64,000 nt of DNA from Pandoraea terrigena. GTDB lineage: Bacteria; Pseudomonadota; Gammaproteobacteria; Burkholderiales; Burkholderiaceae. A program made the position numbers and the translations under genes. The DNA lies in NCBI RefSeq assembly GCF_902459705.1, contig NZ_CABPRU010000015.1, forward strand, positions 59,048 to 123,047. Reading direction: 5' to 3'. The notes beneath the pieces are model-generated. The model searched no databases, had not been told where the DNA came from, and saw only the letters and a list, made by a program, of their open reading frames with translations. Below, piece by piece: positions 7,192 to 16,896 of the stretch (the first letter of the stretch is position 1; each line of letters begins with the position of its first letter).

Positions 7192-8295
7192 ATGCCTCGC
7201 AAACGTAATAAGGAAAACATGCCGCTACCAGTTCGCTGGCAGTTCACTCACGGTGCTTACTACTACCGGGTGCCACCTGGCCTCGAACGCCTGTGGGATA
7301 ACAAGAAGCGGTTCCGACTGGGCAAGACCTTGCCGGAAGCCTATAGGGAATGGGCGAACCGCATCGGCTCGCTCGATTCCGCGCGCAATGTTGGCGAGTT
7401 GCTGAACCGCTATGCGCTGGAAGTGATCCCGACGAAGGCAAACACAACACAGACGCTTAACCTGCAAGCGCTCAAGAAGCTGCGCGTCACGTTCGGATCA
7501 TGGCCCCTCAGCGCCGTCGAGCCGCACCACATCTACACCTATGCAGATGCTCGCACGAAGACCGTGAAGACGGCTGACGGTGGAGTGAAGCGAGAGAAGG
7601 CATACACCGCAGCGTTGCACGAAATTGAGGTGCTTTCGCACGCATACACGAAAGCTGTCGAGTGGGGCTATATCAAGCGGCATCCATTCGCACACGAGGT
7701 GCGCCTCAAGAGCAAGCAGCCACGAGACCGGTACGTTGAGGATTGGGAAATCGCCGAATGCCTCGCCATCGAGCCGAAACGTAAGTTAGGCGGCGTACGG
7801 GCGGTGCAAGCATACATCCGAGTGAAAGTGCTGACCGGCCTGTCACGCGGCGATCTGCTGCGCTTAGAACCCGACGAGCATATCCTCGATGACGGCATTC
7901 ACGTCCAACGGCATAAGACCAAGAACAGCACAGGTAAACGCACGCTGTACCTCTGGAACGACGATCTGCGCGCCGCTGTCGCCGAAGCTCAGGCCGCTCG
8001 TCCGGTCGCGACATCACGCTGGCTCTTCTGCACCCGCAAGGGCGAATGCTACGTCAAGGACCACGGGCGCGCGGGCGGATGGGAGTCACTCTGGGGCGAT
8101 TTCATGGCTCGCGTGATGGCAGAAACGAAGGTGACGATCCCGTTCAGCGAGCATGACATTCGCGCCAAGGCGGCAAGCGATGCCGAGTCGCTCGAGCAAG
8201 CGCGTGCCCTGCTATCTCATGCAGACAGCAGAACAACGCAACGCATCTATCGTCGGAAGGCCGAGCGTGTGAATCCGCTCAAGAAACCGGGTTGA
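7192..8295 (+). CDS. int: tyrosine-family phage integrase
   Basis: A 367-residue site-specific recombinase that inserts and excises the element. The N-terminal half is an arm/core-binding region (PVRWQFTHGAYYYRVPPG; core-binding about 60-160). The catalytic half shows box I TGLSRGDLLRL with the first Arg, a Lys in KTKNSTGKRTLYL, HDIR as the H-x-x-R motif, and LLSHADSRTTQRIY with the second His and the nucleophilic Tyr. All expected catalytic residues are present, so it looks functional. It is adjacent to the DUF4224-like gene and ends about 70 bp from the tRNA-Ser 3' end, the likely target. Confidence 0.92.
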   Translation: MPRKRNKENMPLPVRWQFTHGAYYYRVPPGLERLWDNKKRFRLGKTLPEAYREWANRIGSLDSARNVGELLNRYALEVIPTKANTTQTLNLQALKKLRVTFGSWPLSAVEPHHIYTYADARTKTVKTADGGVKREKAYTAALHEIEVLSHAYTKAVEWGYIKRHPFAHEVRLKSKQPRDRYVEDWEIAECLAIEPKRKLGGVRAVQAYIRVKVLTGLSRGDLLRLEPDEHILDDGIHVQRHKTKNSTGKRTLYLWNDDLRAAVAEAQAARPVATSRWLFCTRKGECYVKDHGRAGGWESLWGDFMARVMAETKVTIPFSEHDIRAKAASDAESLEQARALLSHADSRTTQRIYRRKAERVNPLKKPG

Positions 8296-8364
8296 ATGAC
8301 ACAACACCCGATCTGTGACACAGACGGACTTCCTGAACTGCCCGGAAACCCATATGAAATAAGG

Positions 8365-8410
8365 TGGCGGAGAGACGGGGATTCGAACCCCGGATAGGCT
8401 ATTAACCTAT
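8365..8410. other. candidate attachment site (3' end of tRNA-Ser)
   Basis: Tyrosine integrases commonly use the 3' half of a tRNA gene as attB, and the integrase lies just beyond the tRNA 3' end here. The T-arm and acceptor stem (about 8365-8410) are the likely core. The matching copy at the other end of the element is outside the window, so the exact core cannot be drawn. Confidence 0.45.
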
Positions 8411-8455
8411 ACACGCTTTCCAGGCGTGCGACTTAAACCGCTCATCCATCTCTCC
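8365..8455 (-). tRNA. tRNA-Ser(GGA)
   Basis: On the minus strand the sequence folds as a class II tRNA: acceptor GGAGAGA with TCTCTCC, anticodon loop CTGGAAA (anticodon GGA, Ser), a long variable arm as in all tRNA-Ser, and TTCGAATC in the T-loop. The discriminator is G and CCA is encoded (8365-8367). A TATAAT sequence (minus strand, 8473-8468) lies 12 bp upstream as -10. The 3' end faces the prophage. Confidence 0.95.
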
Positions 8456-8542
8456 TGAAGGTCGCGAATTATAGCAGATCATCGGCAACATCCCATACCC
8501 TTTCGTGCGAACCCTGCCAAATTCACCTCCAGCCCCGCGTCG

Positions 8543-10561
8543 TCACGGGCGACGAAGATGGTCCACCAGTTGCCGGTCACGCTCGCTCGGACGCTTACCC
8601 AGCCAACTGAATACGATCGCCACAGCAAACCCCGCCGGTACCCCGAACGCCCCCGCCGAAATCGGATCCACCCCCCACCAGCGCGCCCCGACGAATCCCG
8701 TCAAACGCGTGAAGAACGGGTACGTCGTCATGATGTAATACACACACACCAGCAACCCGCTCACCATTCCCGCCGTCGCGCCCAGCCGCGTCGTGCGCTT
8801 CCAGAACACCCCCAACACCAACGCCGGGAACAAACACGACGCCGCCAACGAAAACGCCGCCCCCACCAGGAACAAAATATTCCCCAGGTTCAGCGACGTC
8901 ACATACGACGCAAACATCGCCACGCATAACAACAATATCTTCGACGTCGTCACCCGCTTCTGACTCGACGCATTCCGATCCACCATGTGAAAGTAGACGT
9001 CGTGCGATAACGCATTCGCTATCGTCAGCAACAACCCGTCCGCCGTCGACAACACCGCCGCCAATGCCCCAGCCGCCACCAACCCCGAAATGACGTACGG
9101 CAACCCCGCGATCTCCGGCCCCGCCAACACCAGCATGTCCGGCTGCATCCAGATCTCCCCCCACTGCACCACCCCGTCTCGGTACACATCCGAGATATCC
9201 AACTGCACCGGCGTCGCGTGCCGCCACTGCATCACCCACCCCGGCAGATTCTCGTACCGCGCGCCCGCCAGATGCAACAGCACGTCGTACTTGAGCATCA
9301 CCGCCAACGCCGGCGCACTCACATACAGCAGCGCCACGAAGAACAGCGTCCACCCCACGGAACTGCGCGCACCCTGCACCGTCGCCGTCGTCCCATAGCG
9401 CGTCAAGATGTGCGGCAAACTCGCCGTACCAATCATCAGGCACGCCATCAGCAACAGAAAGTTCAAACGCTGTGCACTGCGCGTCGTGTCGTCCCGCGCC
9501 GGAAACGGCTCCGTCATCGCGTGCTGCGGCTCGCTGCGCTCCACATACTGATTGCGCATCTCCAGCCACCGGTTCTGCGCGTCGCCGACGTCGCGCGGGA
9601 ACGCGTCGAGCTTCGCCTCGAGAACCTTCACGTCACGCAACGGCCCATTGCGACGCTTCGTATCCAGCAACTGCCGCTCCAGCTCCGCACGCTCGCCATA
9701 AAAGCTGTCCGGCAAGCCGTCCAGCCGGCGCTGCATCTGCTCCGCCTGCTCACGATAGTAGTCGCGCACCTCGCGCTCAGGCACCGACTGCTGAATCTCT
9801 CGCTCCAGCGCCTCGACCTTCGCCAACGCCGTACCATAGCTGAACTGCGGGAACCAACCGTTACCCGTCTGATGGCCAATCATGGCCGTCGGCACCAGGA
9901 ACGCCGTGATCATGATGATGTACTGCGCCACCTGCGTCCACGTCACGGCGCGCATGCCCCCGAGGAACGAGCACACGAGAATGCCCGCCAACCCGAAGAA
10001 AATGCCAATGGTGAACTCCACACCGATGAATCTCGACGCGATCAGCCCTACCCCCTGAATCTGCGCCACGAGATAAACGAACGAACACAGAATGGTCGAG
10101 AAAACGCCCAACCCCCGCACCACATTGCTGTCGTAGCGCGTGCCAAGAAAGTCGGGCACCGTGTAGCGCCCCATCTTGCGCAGGTACGGAGCAAGCAGGA
10201 ACGCCACCAGACAGTAGCCGCCCGTCCATCCCATCACGTACGCCAGACCATCGTAGCCCGACACGTACAACGATCCCGCCAACCCCATGAACGACGCCGC
10301 GCTCATCCAGTCCGCCGCGCACGCCATGCCATTGAATACCGGCGGAACACGACGCCCCGCCACGTAGTACTCGGCAGCGTCCGACGTCCGGGAGATCAGG
10401 CCAATCACCGCGTACACGGCAATCGTCACGAACAGGAAGGCGTAACCGATCCACACGCCCGGGCCATTGACCCGCTCAAGCAGACCCATCATCAGCACGA
10501 ACGAGAGGAATCCCGCCGTGTAATACACGTAATAGCGCAGCATCCTGCGCGTGAAACTCAT
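8543..10561 (-). CDS. sodium:solute symporter, large subunit (acetate/short-chain acid type)
   Basis: A 672-residue membrane protein of the sodium:solute symporter family, of the subtype paired with a DUF4212 small subunit. Many hydrophobic segments are visible, with VAGRRVPPVFNGMACAADWM and SAASFMGLAGSLYVSGYDGL typical of the family. A hydrophilic coiled-coil-like insert (EALEREIQQSVPEREVRDYY onward, about residues 235-330) interrupts the membrane core, as in this subtype. It starts four bases inside the small-subunit gene (ATGA overlap), which follows acs. Acetate or a related acid is the probable substrate; the substrate is inferred from the neighbour. Confidence 0.85.
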   Translation of the reverse strand: MSFTRRMLRYYVYYTAGFLSFVLMMGLLERVNGPGVWIGYAFLFVTIAVYAVIGLISRTSDAAEYYVAGRRVPPVFNGMACAADWMSAASFMGLAGSLYVSGYDGLAYVMGWTGGYCLVAFLLAPYLRKMGRYTVPDFLGTRYDSNVVRGLGVFSTILCSFVYLVAQIQGVGLIASRFIGVEFTIGIFFGLAGILVCSFLGGMRAVTWTQVAQYIIMITAFLVPTAMIGHQTGNGWFPQFSYGTALAKVEALEREIQQSVPEREVRDYYREQAEQMQRRLDGLPDSFYGERAELERQLLDTKRRNGPLRDVKVLEAKLDAFPRDVGDAQNRWLEMRNQYVERSEPQHAMTEPFPARDDTTRSAQRLNFLLLMACLMIGTASLPHILTRYGTTATVQGARSSVGWTLFFVALLYVSAPALAVMLKYDVLLHLAGARYENLPGWVMQWRHATPVQLDISDVYRDGVVQWGEIWMQPDMLVLAGPEIAGLPYVISGLVAAGALAAVLSTADGLLLTIANALSHDVYFHMVDRNASSQKRVTTSKILLLCVAMFASYVTSLNLGNILFLVGAAFSLAASCLFPALVLGVFWKRTTRLGATAGMVSGLLVCVYYIMTTYPFFTRLTGFVGARWWGVDPISAGAFGVPAGFAVAIVFSWLGKRPSERDRQLVDHLRRP

Positions 10562-11055
10562 CGGGAGGTCGGCGCCGACTCGGCGCGAGAGGAGGAACGA
10601 GAGGACGCCCCCAGGGATGTCGAACGCGCCGCAGGCGGGGGCGTGCCGCCGCCATCCTGGCCGAGACTGACGCGATGGGCATCGCGCAATGCCTGTAGTT
10701 CACGATGGTAGCGCGCGTCGTTACGCCGCTGCAGCAACGCATAGGCGACGATCAGGCCAATGTCGATCAGGATCGCCCCCTGGGCCCCCATGTAGAACGG
10801 CAGCGGCCACCCGGCAAATCGCACCGTGGCCCATTCGCGTGCCCAGAACTGCGGCACGAAGGTCACCACGAAGCCAATCGCCATGAGCACCGCCACCCGC
10901 CGCAAGGTGCGCCGCCAGTGACGCGCCGCAATGCCAGCCGCCGCCCCATGCCAATCGACATCGGGCAGCGAGCCTCCGGCCGCAAGGCCCGGCGGCCCGC
11001 TTGCGCCCGCCGGGTCGGCCTTGCCGGCCGGGCCGGTCTGCGAGCGATTTGCCAT
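10558..11055 (-). CDS. DUF4212 small subunit of sodium:solute symporter
   Basis: A 165-residue protein with two transmembrane segments (VAVLMAIGFVVTFVPQFWAR and FYMGAQGAILIDIGLIVAYA), the layout of the DUF4212 family that accompanies the large symporter subunit. The N-terminal about 45 residues are Gly/Ala/Pro-rich and probably cytoplasmic. The C-terminus is Arg-rich. It lies 20 bp after acs and overlaps the large subunit gene by 4 bp, so all three genes are likely one transcript. Confidence 0.85.
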   Translation of the reverse strand: MANRSQTGPAGKADPAGASGPPGLAAGGSLPDVDWHGAAAGIAARHWRRTLRRVAVLMAIGFVVTFVPQFWAREWATVRFAGWPLPFYMGAQGAILIDIGLIVAYALLQRRNDARYHRELQALRDAHRVSLGQDGGGTPPPAARSTSLGASSRSSSRAESAPTSR

Positions 11056-11075
11056 AGCCGCCCAGGAATCCGCGC

Positions 11076-13058
11076 TTACTGCGCTTGCTTGAGCTGCTCC
11101 AGGATGGCCGGATTTTCAAGGGTGGACGTATCCTGCGTAATCTCCTCGCCCTTCGCAATCACGCGGAGCAAACGGCGCATGATCTTGCCCGAGCGGGTCT
11201 TCGGCAGGTTGTCACCAAAACGGATGTCCTTCGGCTTGGCGATCGGTCCGATCTCCTTGCCCACCCAGTTACGCAGTTCGAGCGCCAACTGCTTGGCTTC
11301 GTCGCCGGTTGGGCGCGAACGCTTGAGCACCACGAACGCGACAATAGCCTCGCCCGTCGTGTCGTCGGGGCGTCCCACGACCGCCGCTTCCGCCACGATG
11401 GGGTTGGCGACGAGCGCTGACTCGATTTCCATCGTGCCCATGCGGTGACCCGAGACGTTCAGCACGTCGTCGATGCGGCCCATGATCGTGAAGTAGCCGG
11501 TCTTGATGTCGCGAATCGAGCCATCCCCCGCCAGATAGATCTTGCCGCCCAGCTCCGACGGGAAGTAGCTCGACTTGTAACGCTCCGGATCGCCCCAGAT
11601 CGTGCGAATCATCGACGGCCACGGACGCTTGATCACCAGCATGCCGCCCTGACCGTTGGGCACGTCCTGCCCGGTTTCGTCGACGATCGCCACGGCAACA
11701 CCCGGCAGACCCAGCGTGCACGACCCCGGCACCAGCGGCGTGGCGCCCGGCAGCGGTGTAATGACGTGTCCCCCCGTCTCCGTCTGCCACCACGTGTCGA
11801 CGATGGGGCAACGCCCGCCGCCAACGTTTTCGTAATACCACATCCACGCTTCCGGATTGATCGGCTCGCCGACGGACCCGAGAATGCGCAACGACGACAG
11901 GTCGTACTGCTTGGGGTGTACCGCCGGCGTCTGCTCGGCCGCCTTGATCAGCGAACGGATCGCCGTCGGCGCCGTGTAGAACACCGACACCTTGTGACGC
12001 GCGATCATCTCCCAGAACCGACCCGCGTTCGGATACGTCGGCACGCCTTCGAACACGATCTGCGTCGCCCCCACGGCCAACGGACCGTAGGCGATATAGG
12101 TGTGGCCGGTGATCCAGCCGATGTCGGCCGTGCACCAGAAGACGTCGTCCGGCTTGATGTCGAAGGTCCACTGCATGGTGAGCGACGCCCACAGCAGATA
12201 ACCGCCCGTGCTGTGCTGCACGCCCTTCGGCTTGCCCGTCGAGCCCGACGTATAAAGGATGAAAAGCGGATGCTCCGCGCCCACCCACTCCGGTTCGCAC
12301 TGATCCGATTGACCCGCGACGAGGTCCTGCAACACTTCGTCACGACCGGCCTGCATCGTCACATTGCCGCCCGTGCGGCGGTAGACGATCACGGACTTCA
12401 CGTGTTCGCAGCCGCCCATGGCGAGCGCCTCGTCGACGATGGCCTTCAACGGCAGCGCCTTGCCGCCGCGCATCTGCTCGTCGGCAGTAACGACGACCAC
12501 CGCCCCGGCGTCGATCACGCGCTCGTTGAGCGACTTGGCAGAGAAGCCGCCGAACACGACCGAATGCGTCGCGCCGATACGCGCGCACGCCTGCATGGCG
12601 ACCACGCCTTCGACCGACATCGGCATGTAGATGACCACGCGGTCACCCTTCTTCACGCCCTTGGCCTTGAGCGCATTGGCGAAGCGGCTCACGCGCGCGA
12701 GCAGGTCACGGTAGGTGACGGCGGTCACCGTGCCGTCGTCCGCCTCGAACAGAATGGCGTTCTTGTCGCCCAGACCCGCTTCGATCTGGCGATCCAGGCA
12801 GTTATAGGACGCATTGAGCTGACCGTCCTCGAACCACGTGTAGAACGGGGCATTGGTCTCGTCGAGCACTCGGGTGAACGGCTTGTGCCAGGCCAGATTC
12901 TCCCGCGCCTGACGCGCCCAGAATCCCTCGTAATCCTTGTCGGCCTCGGCGCACAGCGCCTCATAGGCGGGCATGCCGGAGATCTTCGCTTGGGCGACCA
13001 GCGCCTGCGGCGGCGCGAAGACGCGCTGCTCCTGCAATACCGATTCGATTGCTGCCAT
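11076..13058 (-). CDS. acs: acetyl-CoA synthetase
   Basis: A 660-residue AMP-forming ligase converting acetate, ATP and CoA into acetyl-CoA. Signatures: the AMP-binding P-loop [36 protein letters not shown] (the hinge before the C-terminal domain), and [11 protein letters not shown], whose second Lys is the conserved acetylation target that shuts the enzyme off in many bacteria. Length fits the family (about 650). ATG 13058 follows GAGGGG; the frame extends further upstream without support. First gene of the acetate operon with the symporter subunits. A 13-bp hairpin lies in the upstream divergent region. Confidence 0.95.
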   Translation of the reverse strand: MAAIESVLQEQRVFAPPQALVAQAKISGMPAYEALCAEADKDYEGFWARQARENLAWHKPFTRVLDETNAPFYTWFEDGQLNASYNCLDRQIEAGLGDKNAILFEADDGTVTAVTYRDLLARVSRFANALKAKGVKKGDRVVIYMPMSVEGVVAMQACARIGATHSVVFGGFSAKSLNERVIDAGAVVVVTADEQMRGGKALPLKAIVDEALAMGGCEHVKSVIVYRRTGGNVTMQAGRDEVLQDLVAGQSDQCEPEWVGAEHPLFILYTSGSTGKPKGVQHSTGGYLLWASLTMQWTFDIKPDDVFWCTADIGWITGHTYIAYGPLAVGATQIVFEGVPTYPNAGRFWEMIARHKVSVFYTAPTAIRSLIKAAEQTPAVHPKQYDLSSLRILGSVGEPINPEAWMWYYENVGGGRCPIVDTWWQTETGGHVITPLPGATPLVPGSCTLGLPGVAVAIVDETGQDVPNGQGGMLVIKRPWPSMIRTIWGDPERYKSSYFPSELGGKIYLAGDGSIRDIKTGYFTIMGRIDDVLNVSGHRMGTMEIESALVANPIVAEAAVVGRPDDTTGEAIVAFVVLKRSRPTGDEAKQLALELRNWVGKEIGPIAKPKDIRFGDNLPKTRSGKIMRRLLRVIAKGEEITQDTSTLENPAILEQLKQAQ

Positions 13059-13165
13059 GAGTTGTCCCCTCTTATAGATATGCAAAAACTATTGCAATCC
13101 AGCCAAAACAGATCGCTGACATCACATTAAGACGAGCGACTTACTAACGCCTTACACTGGCACAC

Positions 13166-13196
13166 GCGAGTCCCGCGCCTCGCGCGCGGGACTCGC
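13166..13196. repeat. perfect 13-bp inverted repeat in the acs upstream region
   Basis: GCGAGTCCCGCGC (13166-13178) pairs without mismatch with 13184-13196 across a five-base loop, CTCGC. No T-run follows on either strand, so it is not a standard terminator. It sits between the divergent acs and EamA genes, 108 bp upstream of acs. Could be a regulatory stem or a dispersed palindromic repeat. Confidence 0.5.
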
Positions 13197-13295
13197 ACGA
13201 AGGCGCCGCCGCATGGCATCAGACTGTGGCGAATTCGCTACAATCCTACCCGCATCCCCTCTGACTCGCCACCCCCGGACTCGCCCGGAGCGCCC

Positions 13296-14288
13296 GTGAA
13301 CTCGACACCCCCGTCTCAACCGCCCTCCGCACCTCGCTCGACGGCGTCGGCCACCGACCGCTTGTTTGCGCGCTTTCCGAGCTTCGCGCTGGCCGTGGCG
13401 ATGACCTTCGTGGGCATCAACGTCGGTATCGGCAAAACCATGGTCGCCGTCATGCCGGTGGCCGCCTTCGCATTGTGGCGCTTCGTGATCGCCATCATCG
13501 CCCTTGCCCCACGCTACCGGCCGGCCGCCATGCGACGCGTTACAGGCCGCCAATGGCGCAACCTCTTTGTTCAGACGTTTTTCGGTACATTCCTCTTCAC
13601 CTTGCTCATGCTTTCGGGCGTGCGGATGACGACGGCCACCGCCGCCGGGGTCATCACCGCGACGCTGCCGGCCTGTGTCGCCCTGCTGTCGTGGGCGGTG
13701 TTGCGCGAGCAGCCGTCGCGACGCACGCTCGCGAGCATCGGACTGGCGATCGCCGGCGTGGCCCTGCTCAACCTGTCGCGCGCCGATACGCACGGCGCCA
13801 ACGCCACCGCAGCCGCCGGCAACGCCTGGCTGGGGAATGCGCTCGTGCTCGGCGCCGTGGTCTGCGAAGCCATCTACGTGATCGTCTCGAAACGGCTCGC
13901 GGCCGAACTCGCCGCCATCGATATCTGCGCGTATACGCACCTGATCGGTGGCGCGATGATGCTCCCCTTCGGCGTGGCGGGCCTGATGGCCGTGGATTAT
14001 GCGGCGCTGACACCCGGGCATTGGGCACTCATCGTCTGGTACGGCCTCGCCGCCAGTGTCTTCTCATTTTTCCTGTGGATGCGTGGCATTCGGCACGTCA
14101 GCGCCCAGCTCGCGGGGGTTTTCACGGCGATGGTGCCCGTGGCAGCCACGGCCTACGGCGTGATCTTCCTGGGCGAACGGCTGACAGCAGCCCAGGGCGC
14201 CGCACTGGCCCTGACGGTGGCTGGCATCGTGCTCGCGGCGTTGCCGCGCGCCGGTTCGCGCAAGACGCTATTGCCCGCCCGGGATTGA
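13296..14288 (+). CDS. EamA-family (DMT superfamily) transporter
   Basis: A 330-residue inner-membrane protein with about ten hydrophobic helices in two repeats of five, the EamA pattern. Typical stretches are VAMTFVGINVGIGKTMVAVM near the N-terminus and FTAMVPVAATAYGVIFLGER near the C-terminus, where the conserved P-x-x-x-x-x-x-G-x-x-x-x-G-E ending marks the second repeat. Start GTG 13296 follows a CGGAG ribosome site. Substrate (amino acids, metabolites) cannot be read from sequence. Stands alone, divergent from acs. Confidence 0.8.
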   Translation: MNSTPPSQPPSAPRSTASATDRLFARFPSFALAVAMTFVGINVGIGKTMVAVMPVAAFALWRFVIAIIALAPRYRPAAMRRVTGRQWRNLFVQTFFGTFLFTLLMLSGVRMTTATAAGVITATLPACVALLSWAVLREQPSRRTLASIGLAIAGVALLNLSRADTHGANATAAAGNAWLGNALVLGAVVCEAIYVIVSKRLAAELAAIDICAYTHLIGGAMMLPFGVAGLMAVDYAALTPGHWALIVWYGLAASVFSFFLWMRGIRHVSAQLAGVFTAMVPVAATAYGVIFLGERLTAAQGAALALTVAGIVLAALPRAGSRKTLLPARD

Positions 14289-14487
14289 ATCGGACACGGC
14301 GCCTGCGGCAAGACGTTGTAAAATGCCCGCCAAGCGGAATGTCGCGACGCGATATCCGTGACGGGCAAGCGGTCACCGCGTAAAGCCGGATGCTTTGCCC
14401 GATGATTTCCTGTTGGATTTGCCTTATCGATAATTACGGCCTGCTGCGGCAAGCACGGGCCAACGTCACCACTTCGTCAAAACAACC

Positions 14488-15060
14488 ATGTCGACCCCCG
14501 GCCGCCCGTCCGACGCGCCGATGCGCCCCCTGCCCCGCATCATCTTCTTCAGCCGCTGGCTCCAATTGCCGCTGTATCTGGGGCTGATCGCCGCGCAAGG
14601 CGTCTATGTCTACAAGTTCCTGGCCGAACTTTGGCACCTGATCTCGCACGCAACGACGTTCGACGAAACGCAGATCATGCTCGTCGTGCTCGGCCTGATC
14701 GACGTGGTGATGATCTCGAACCTGCTCATCATGGTCATCATCGGCGGCTACGAGACGTTCGTCTCACGCCTCGGCGTCGAAGGCCATCCGGACGAGCCGG
14801 AGTGGCTCGATCACGTGAACGCCGGCGTGCTCAAGGTCAAGCTGTCGATGGCGCTGATCAGCATTTCGTCGATCCACCTGCTGAAGACCTTTATCGATGC
14901 CGCCCAGCAAACGCCGCACACGATCATGTGGCAAGTGATCATTCACTGTGCCTTCCTGCTTTCCGCCTTCGTCATGGCCGTCGTCAACAAGATGACGAAC
15001 GATAGCCACGCCCCGGCGTACGCGACACCGCAACTCATTACCCCCACCCGTCCCCACTAA
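14488..15060 (+). CDS. YqhA/UPF0114 family membrane protein
   Basis: A 190-residue protein with four hydrophobic segments: QLPLYLGLIAAQGVYVYKFL, IMLVVLGLIDVVMISNLLIM, KLSMALISISSIHLLKTFID and VIIHCAFLLSAFVMAVVNKM. IIGGYETFVSRLG and the helix after it are hallmarks of the TIGR00645/YqhA family, whose function is not established. It ends 15 bp before the fumarase gene on the same strand, so they may be co-transcribed. Confidence 0.85.
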   Translation: MSTPGRPSDAPMRPLPRIIFFSRWLQLPLYLGLIAAQGVYVYKFLAELWHLISHATTFDETQIMLVVLGLIDVVMISNLLIMVIIGGYETFVSRLGVEGHPDEPEWLDHVNAGVLKVKLSMALISISSIHLLKTFIDAAQQTPHTIMWQVIIHCAFLLSAFVMAVVNKMTNDSHAPAYATPQLITPTRPH

Positions 15061-15075
15061 GTCGAGAGCCGTTTC

Positions 15076-16599
15076 ATGTCTACCGTCATTAAAGAAGACG
15101 ACGTCATTCAGAGCGTCGCCGGTGCCCTGCAGTACATCAGCTACTACCATCCGGACGATTACATCCAGGCGCTGGGCCGGGCGTATGAGGCCGAGCAAAG
15201 CCCCGCCGCGCGCGACGCGATCGCGCAGATCCTGACCAACAGCCGCATGTGCGCCGAAGGCCGCCGTCCGCTGTGCCAGGACACCGGCATCGTGACCGTG
15301 TTCGTGAAGGTCGGCATGAACGTGCGCTGGGACGCCAAGCGCAACCTCACCGATATGATCAACGAAGGCGTGCGTCAGGCATACATGCACCCGGACAACG
15401 TGCTGCGCGCGTCGATCGTGGCGCCGCCCGAAGCCGGCCGCAAAAACACGAAGGACAACACGCCCGCCGTCATCCACTACGAAATCGTGGAAGGCGACAA
15501 GGTCGACATCACGGTCGCGGCCAAGGGCGGCGGCTCGGAGAACAAGTCGAAGTTCGTAATGCTCAACCCGTCCGATTCGATCGTCGACTGGGTCGTAAAG
15601 ACGGTGCCGACGATGGGCGCCGGCTGGTGCCCGCCGGGCATGCTCGGCATCGGTATCGGCGGTACGGCCGAAAAAGCCATGGTGCTCGCCAAGGAATCGC
15701 TCATGGACCCGATCGATATCCATGATGTGATCCAGCGCGGCCCGCAGAACTGGAACGAAGAGCTGCGTATCGAGCTGTTCGAGAAGGTCAACGCCCTCGG
15801 TATCGGCGCGCAAGGTCTGGGCGGCCTGGCCACCGTGCTCGACGTGAAGATCCTCGACTACCCGACGCACGCGGCGTCCAAGCCGGTCGCCATGATCCCG
15901 AACTGCGCCGCCACGCGTCATGCGCACTTCACGCTGGATGGCTCGGGCCCGTCGTTCCTCGCCGCACCGTCGCTCGACGCGTGGCCGAACGTGCACTGGG
16001 CACCGAATACCGAGACGAGCAAGCGCGTCGATCTCGACACGCTCACGCCGGAAGAAGTCGCCAGTTGGACGCCGGGCCAGACCCTGCTGCTCTCGGGCAA
16101 GATGCTCACCGGTCGCGACGCGGCGCACAAGCGCATCGCCGACATGATCGGCCGCGGCGAGCCGCTGCCGGTGGACTTCAATGGCCGTGCAATCTACTAC
16201 GTCGGCCCGGTCGATCCGGTGCGTGACGAAGTCGTCGGCCCGGCAGGCCCGACCACGTCCACCCGCATGGACAAGTTCACCGACATGATGCTCTCGAAGA
16301 CGGGCCTCGCCGTCATGATCGGCAAGTCGGAGCGCGGCCCGGCCGCCATCGAGGCGATCAAGAAGCACAAGGCTGCGTATCTGATGGCCGTCGGCGGTGC
16401 CGCTTACCTCGTGTCCAAGGCCATTCGTGCGGCTCGCGTTCTCGCCTTCGAAGACCTCGGCATGGAAGCCATCTATGAGTTCGACGTCAAGGACATGCCC
16501 GTGACGGTGGCCGTCGATTCGACCGGCGTGTCGGTGCACCAGACCGGTCCGAAGGAATGGCAAGCCAAGATCGGCAAGATCCCGGTCGCGGCAGAGTGA
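15076..16599 (+). CDS. fumA: class I fumarate hydratase
   Basis: A 507-residue iron-sulfur fumarase catalysing fumarate to malate in the TCA cycle. It has the fused N- and C-terminal domains of class I enzymes. Cys in GRRPLCQDTGIV, AGWCPPGMLGIGIGG and MIPNCAATRHAHF are candidates for the 4Fe-4S ligands; PAGPTTSTRMDKF is a family signature. TTTCATG at the start lacks a strong ribosome site (GAGAG is 10 bp upstream). A clear terminator lies about 105 bp downstream. Confidence 0.92.
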   Translation: MSTVIKEDDVIQSVAGALQYISYYHPDDYIQALGRAYEAEQSPAARDAIAQILTNSRMCAEGRRPLCQDTGIVTVFVKVGMNVRWDAKRNLTDMINEGVRQAYMHPDNVLRASIVAPPEAGRKNTKDNTPAVIHYEIVEGDKVDITVAAKGGGSENKSKFVMLNPSDSIVDWVVKTVPTMGAGWCPPGMLGIGIGGTAEKAMVLAKESLMDPIDIHDVIQRGPQNWNEELRIELFEKVNALGIGAQGLGGLATVLDVKILDYPTHAASKPVAMIPNCAATRHAHFTLDGSGPSFLAAPSLDAWPNVHWAPNTETSKRVDLDTLTPEEVASWTPGQTLLLSGKMLTGRDAAHKRIADMIGRGEPLPVDFNGRAIYYVGPVDPVRDEVVGPAGPTTSTRMDKFTDMMLSKTGLAVMIGKSERGPAAIEAIKKHKAAYLMAVGGAAYLVSKAIRAARVLAFEDLGMEAIYEFDVKDMPVTVAVDSTGVSVHQTGPKEWQAKIGKIPVAAE

Positions 16600-16703
16600 T
16601 GCGACGTAAAACAATGTAGCCGCAATGCAGCGCGCAACAAGGCGATACATGGCGATACAGGGCTGACCCGGCCGCAAACGATCAGGTCAGCCCCGCAAGA
16701 TCG

Positions 16704-16729
16704 AGCCCGGCCTCCGCCGGGCTTTTTTT
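16704..16729 (+). terminator. intrinsic terminator after fumarase
   Basis: AGCCCGGC (16704-16711) pairs with GCCGGGCT (16716-16723) over a CTCC loop and runs into seven T residues. Confidence 0.9.
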
Positions 16730-16896
16730 GTCCGCTCGCCGCCGTTCCGAGCCACGCCGATGCCACAATAAGGAGCACGAATGGATCGCATTTCCATTTG
16801 CACCTTGGTTCACGAAAGGCCTGGCAAGGCTTGGCTTCCCGACCTTTTCAGGCTACGCTTCAACCGCTCGTAAACCGAATAAGGCAGGGATCCCAT

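Larger units (their letters stand above)
1..8364. mobile_element. right end of a prophage (or phage satellite) inserted at tRNA-Ser
   Basis: The block has the layout of a phage early and lysogeny module: a leftward repressor, a divergent promoter, small DNA-binding proteins, an Ogr/Delta zinc finger, a primase/helicase, a repeat-rich candidate origin, a DUF4224-like protein and a tyrosine integrase ending about 70 bp from the 3' end of a tRNA gene. P2-like phages of Burkholderia carry similar sets, and P4-type satellites share the primase/helicase plus Delta combination. Structural genes would lie left of the window, so full prophage versus satellite cannot be decided here. The right boundary is inferred from the tRNA; the left boundary is outside. 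Confidence 0.85.

Noticed and set aside
8296..8364. Complete att repeat pair
   Set aside because: Only one end of the element is in the window, so no second copy could be compared.
9218..10711. 497-codon plus-strand frame opposite the symporter
   Set aside because: Arg/His-rich low-complexity translation; shadow.
14764..16677. 637-codon minus-strand frame opposite fumarase
   Set aside because: Shadow of a well-supported enzyme gene.
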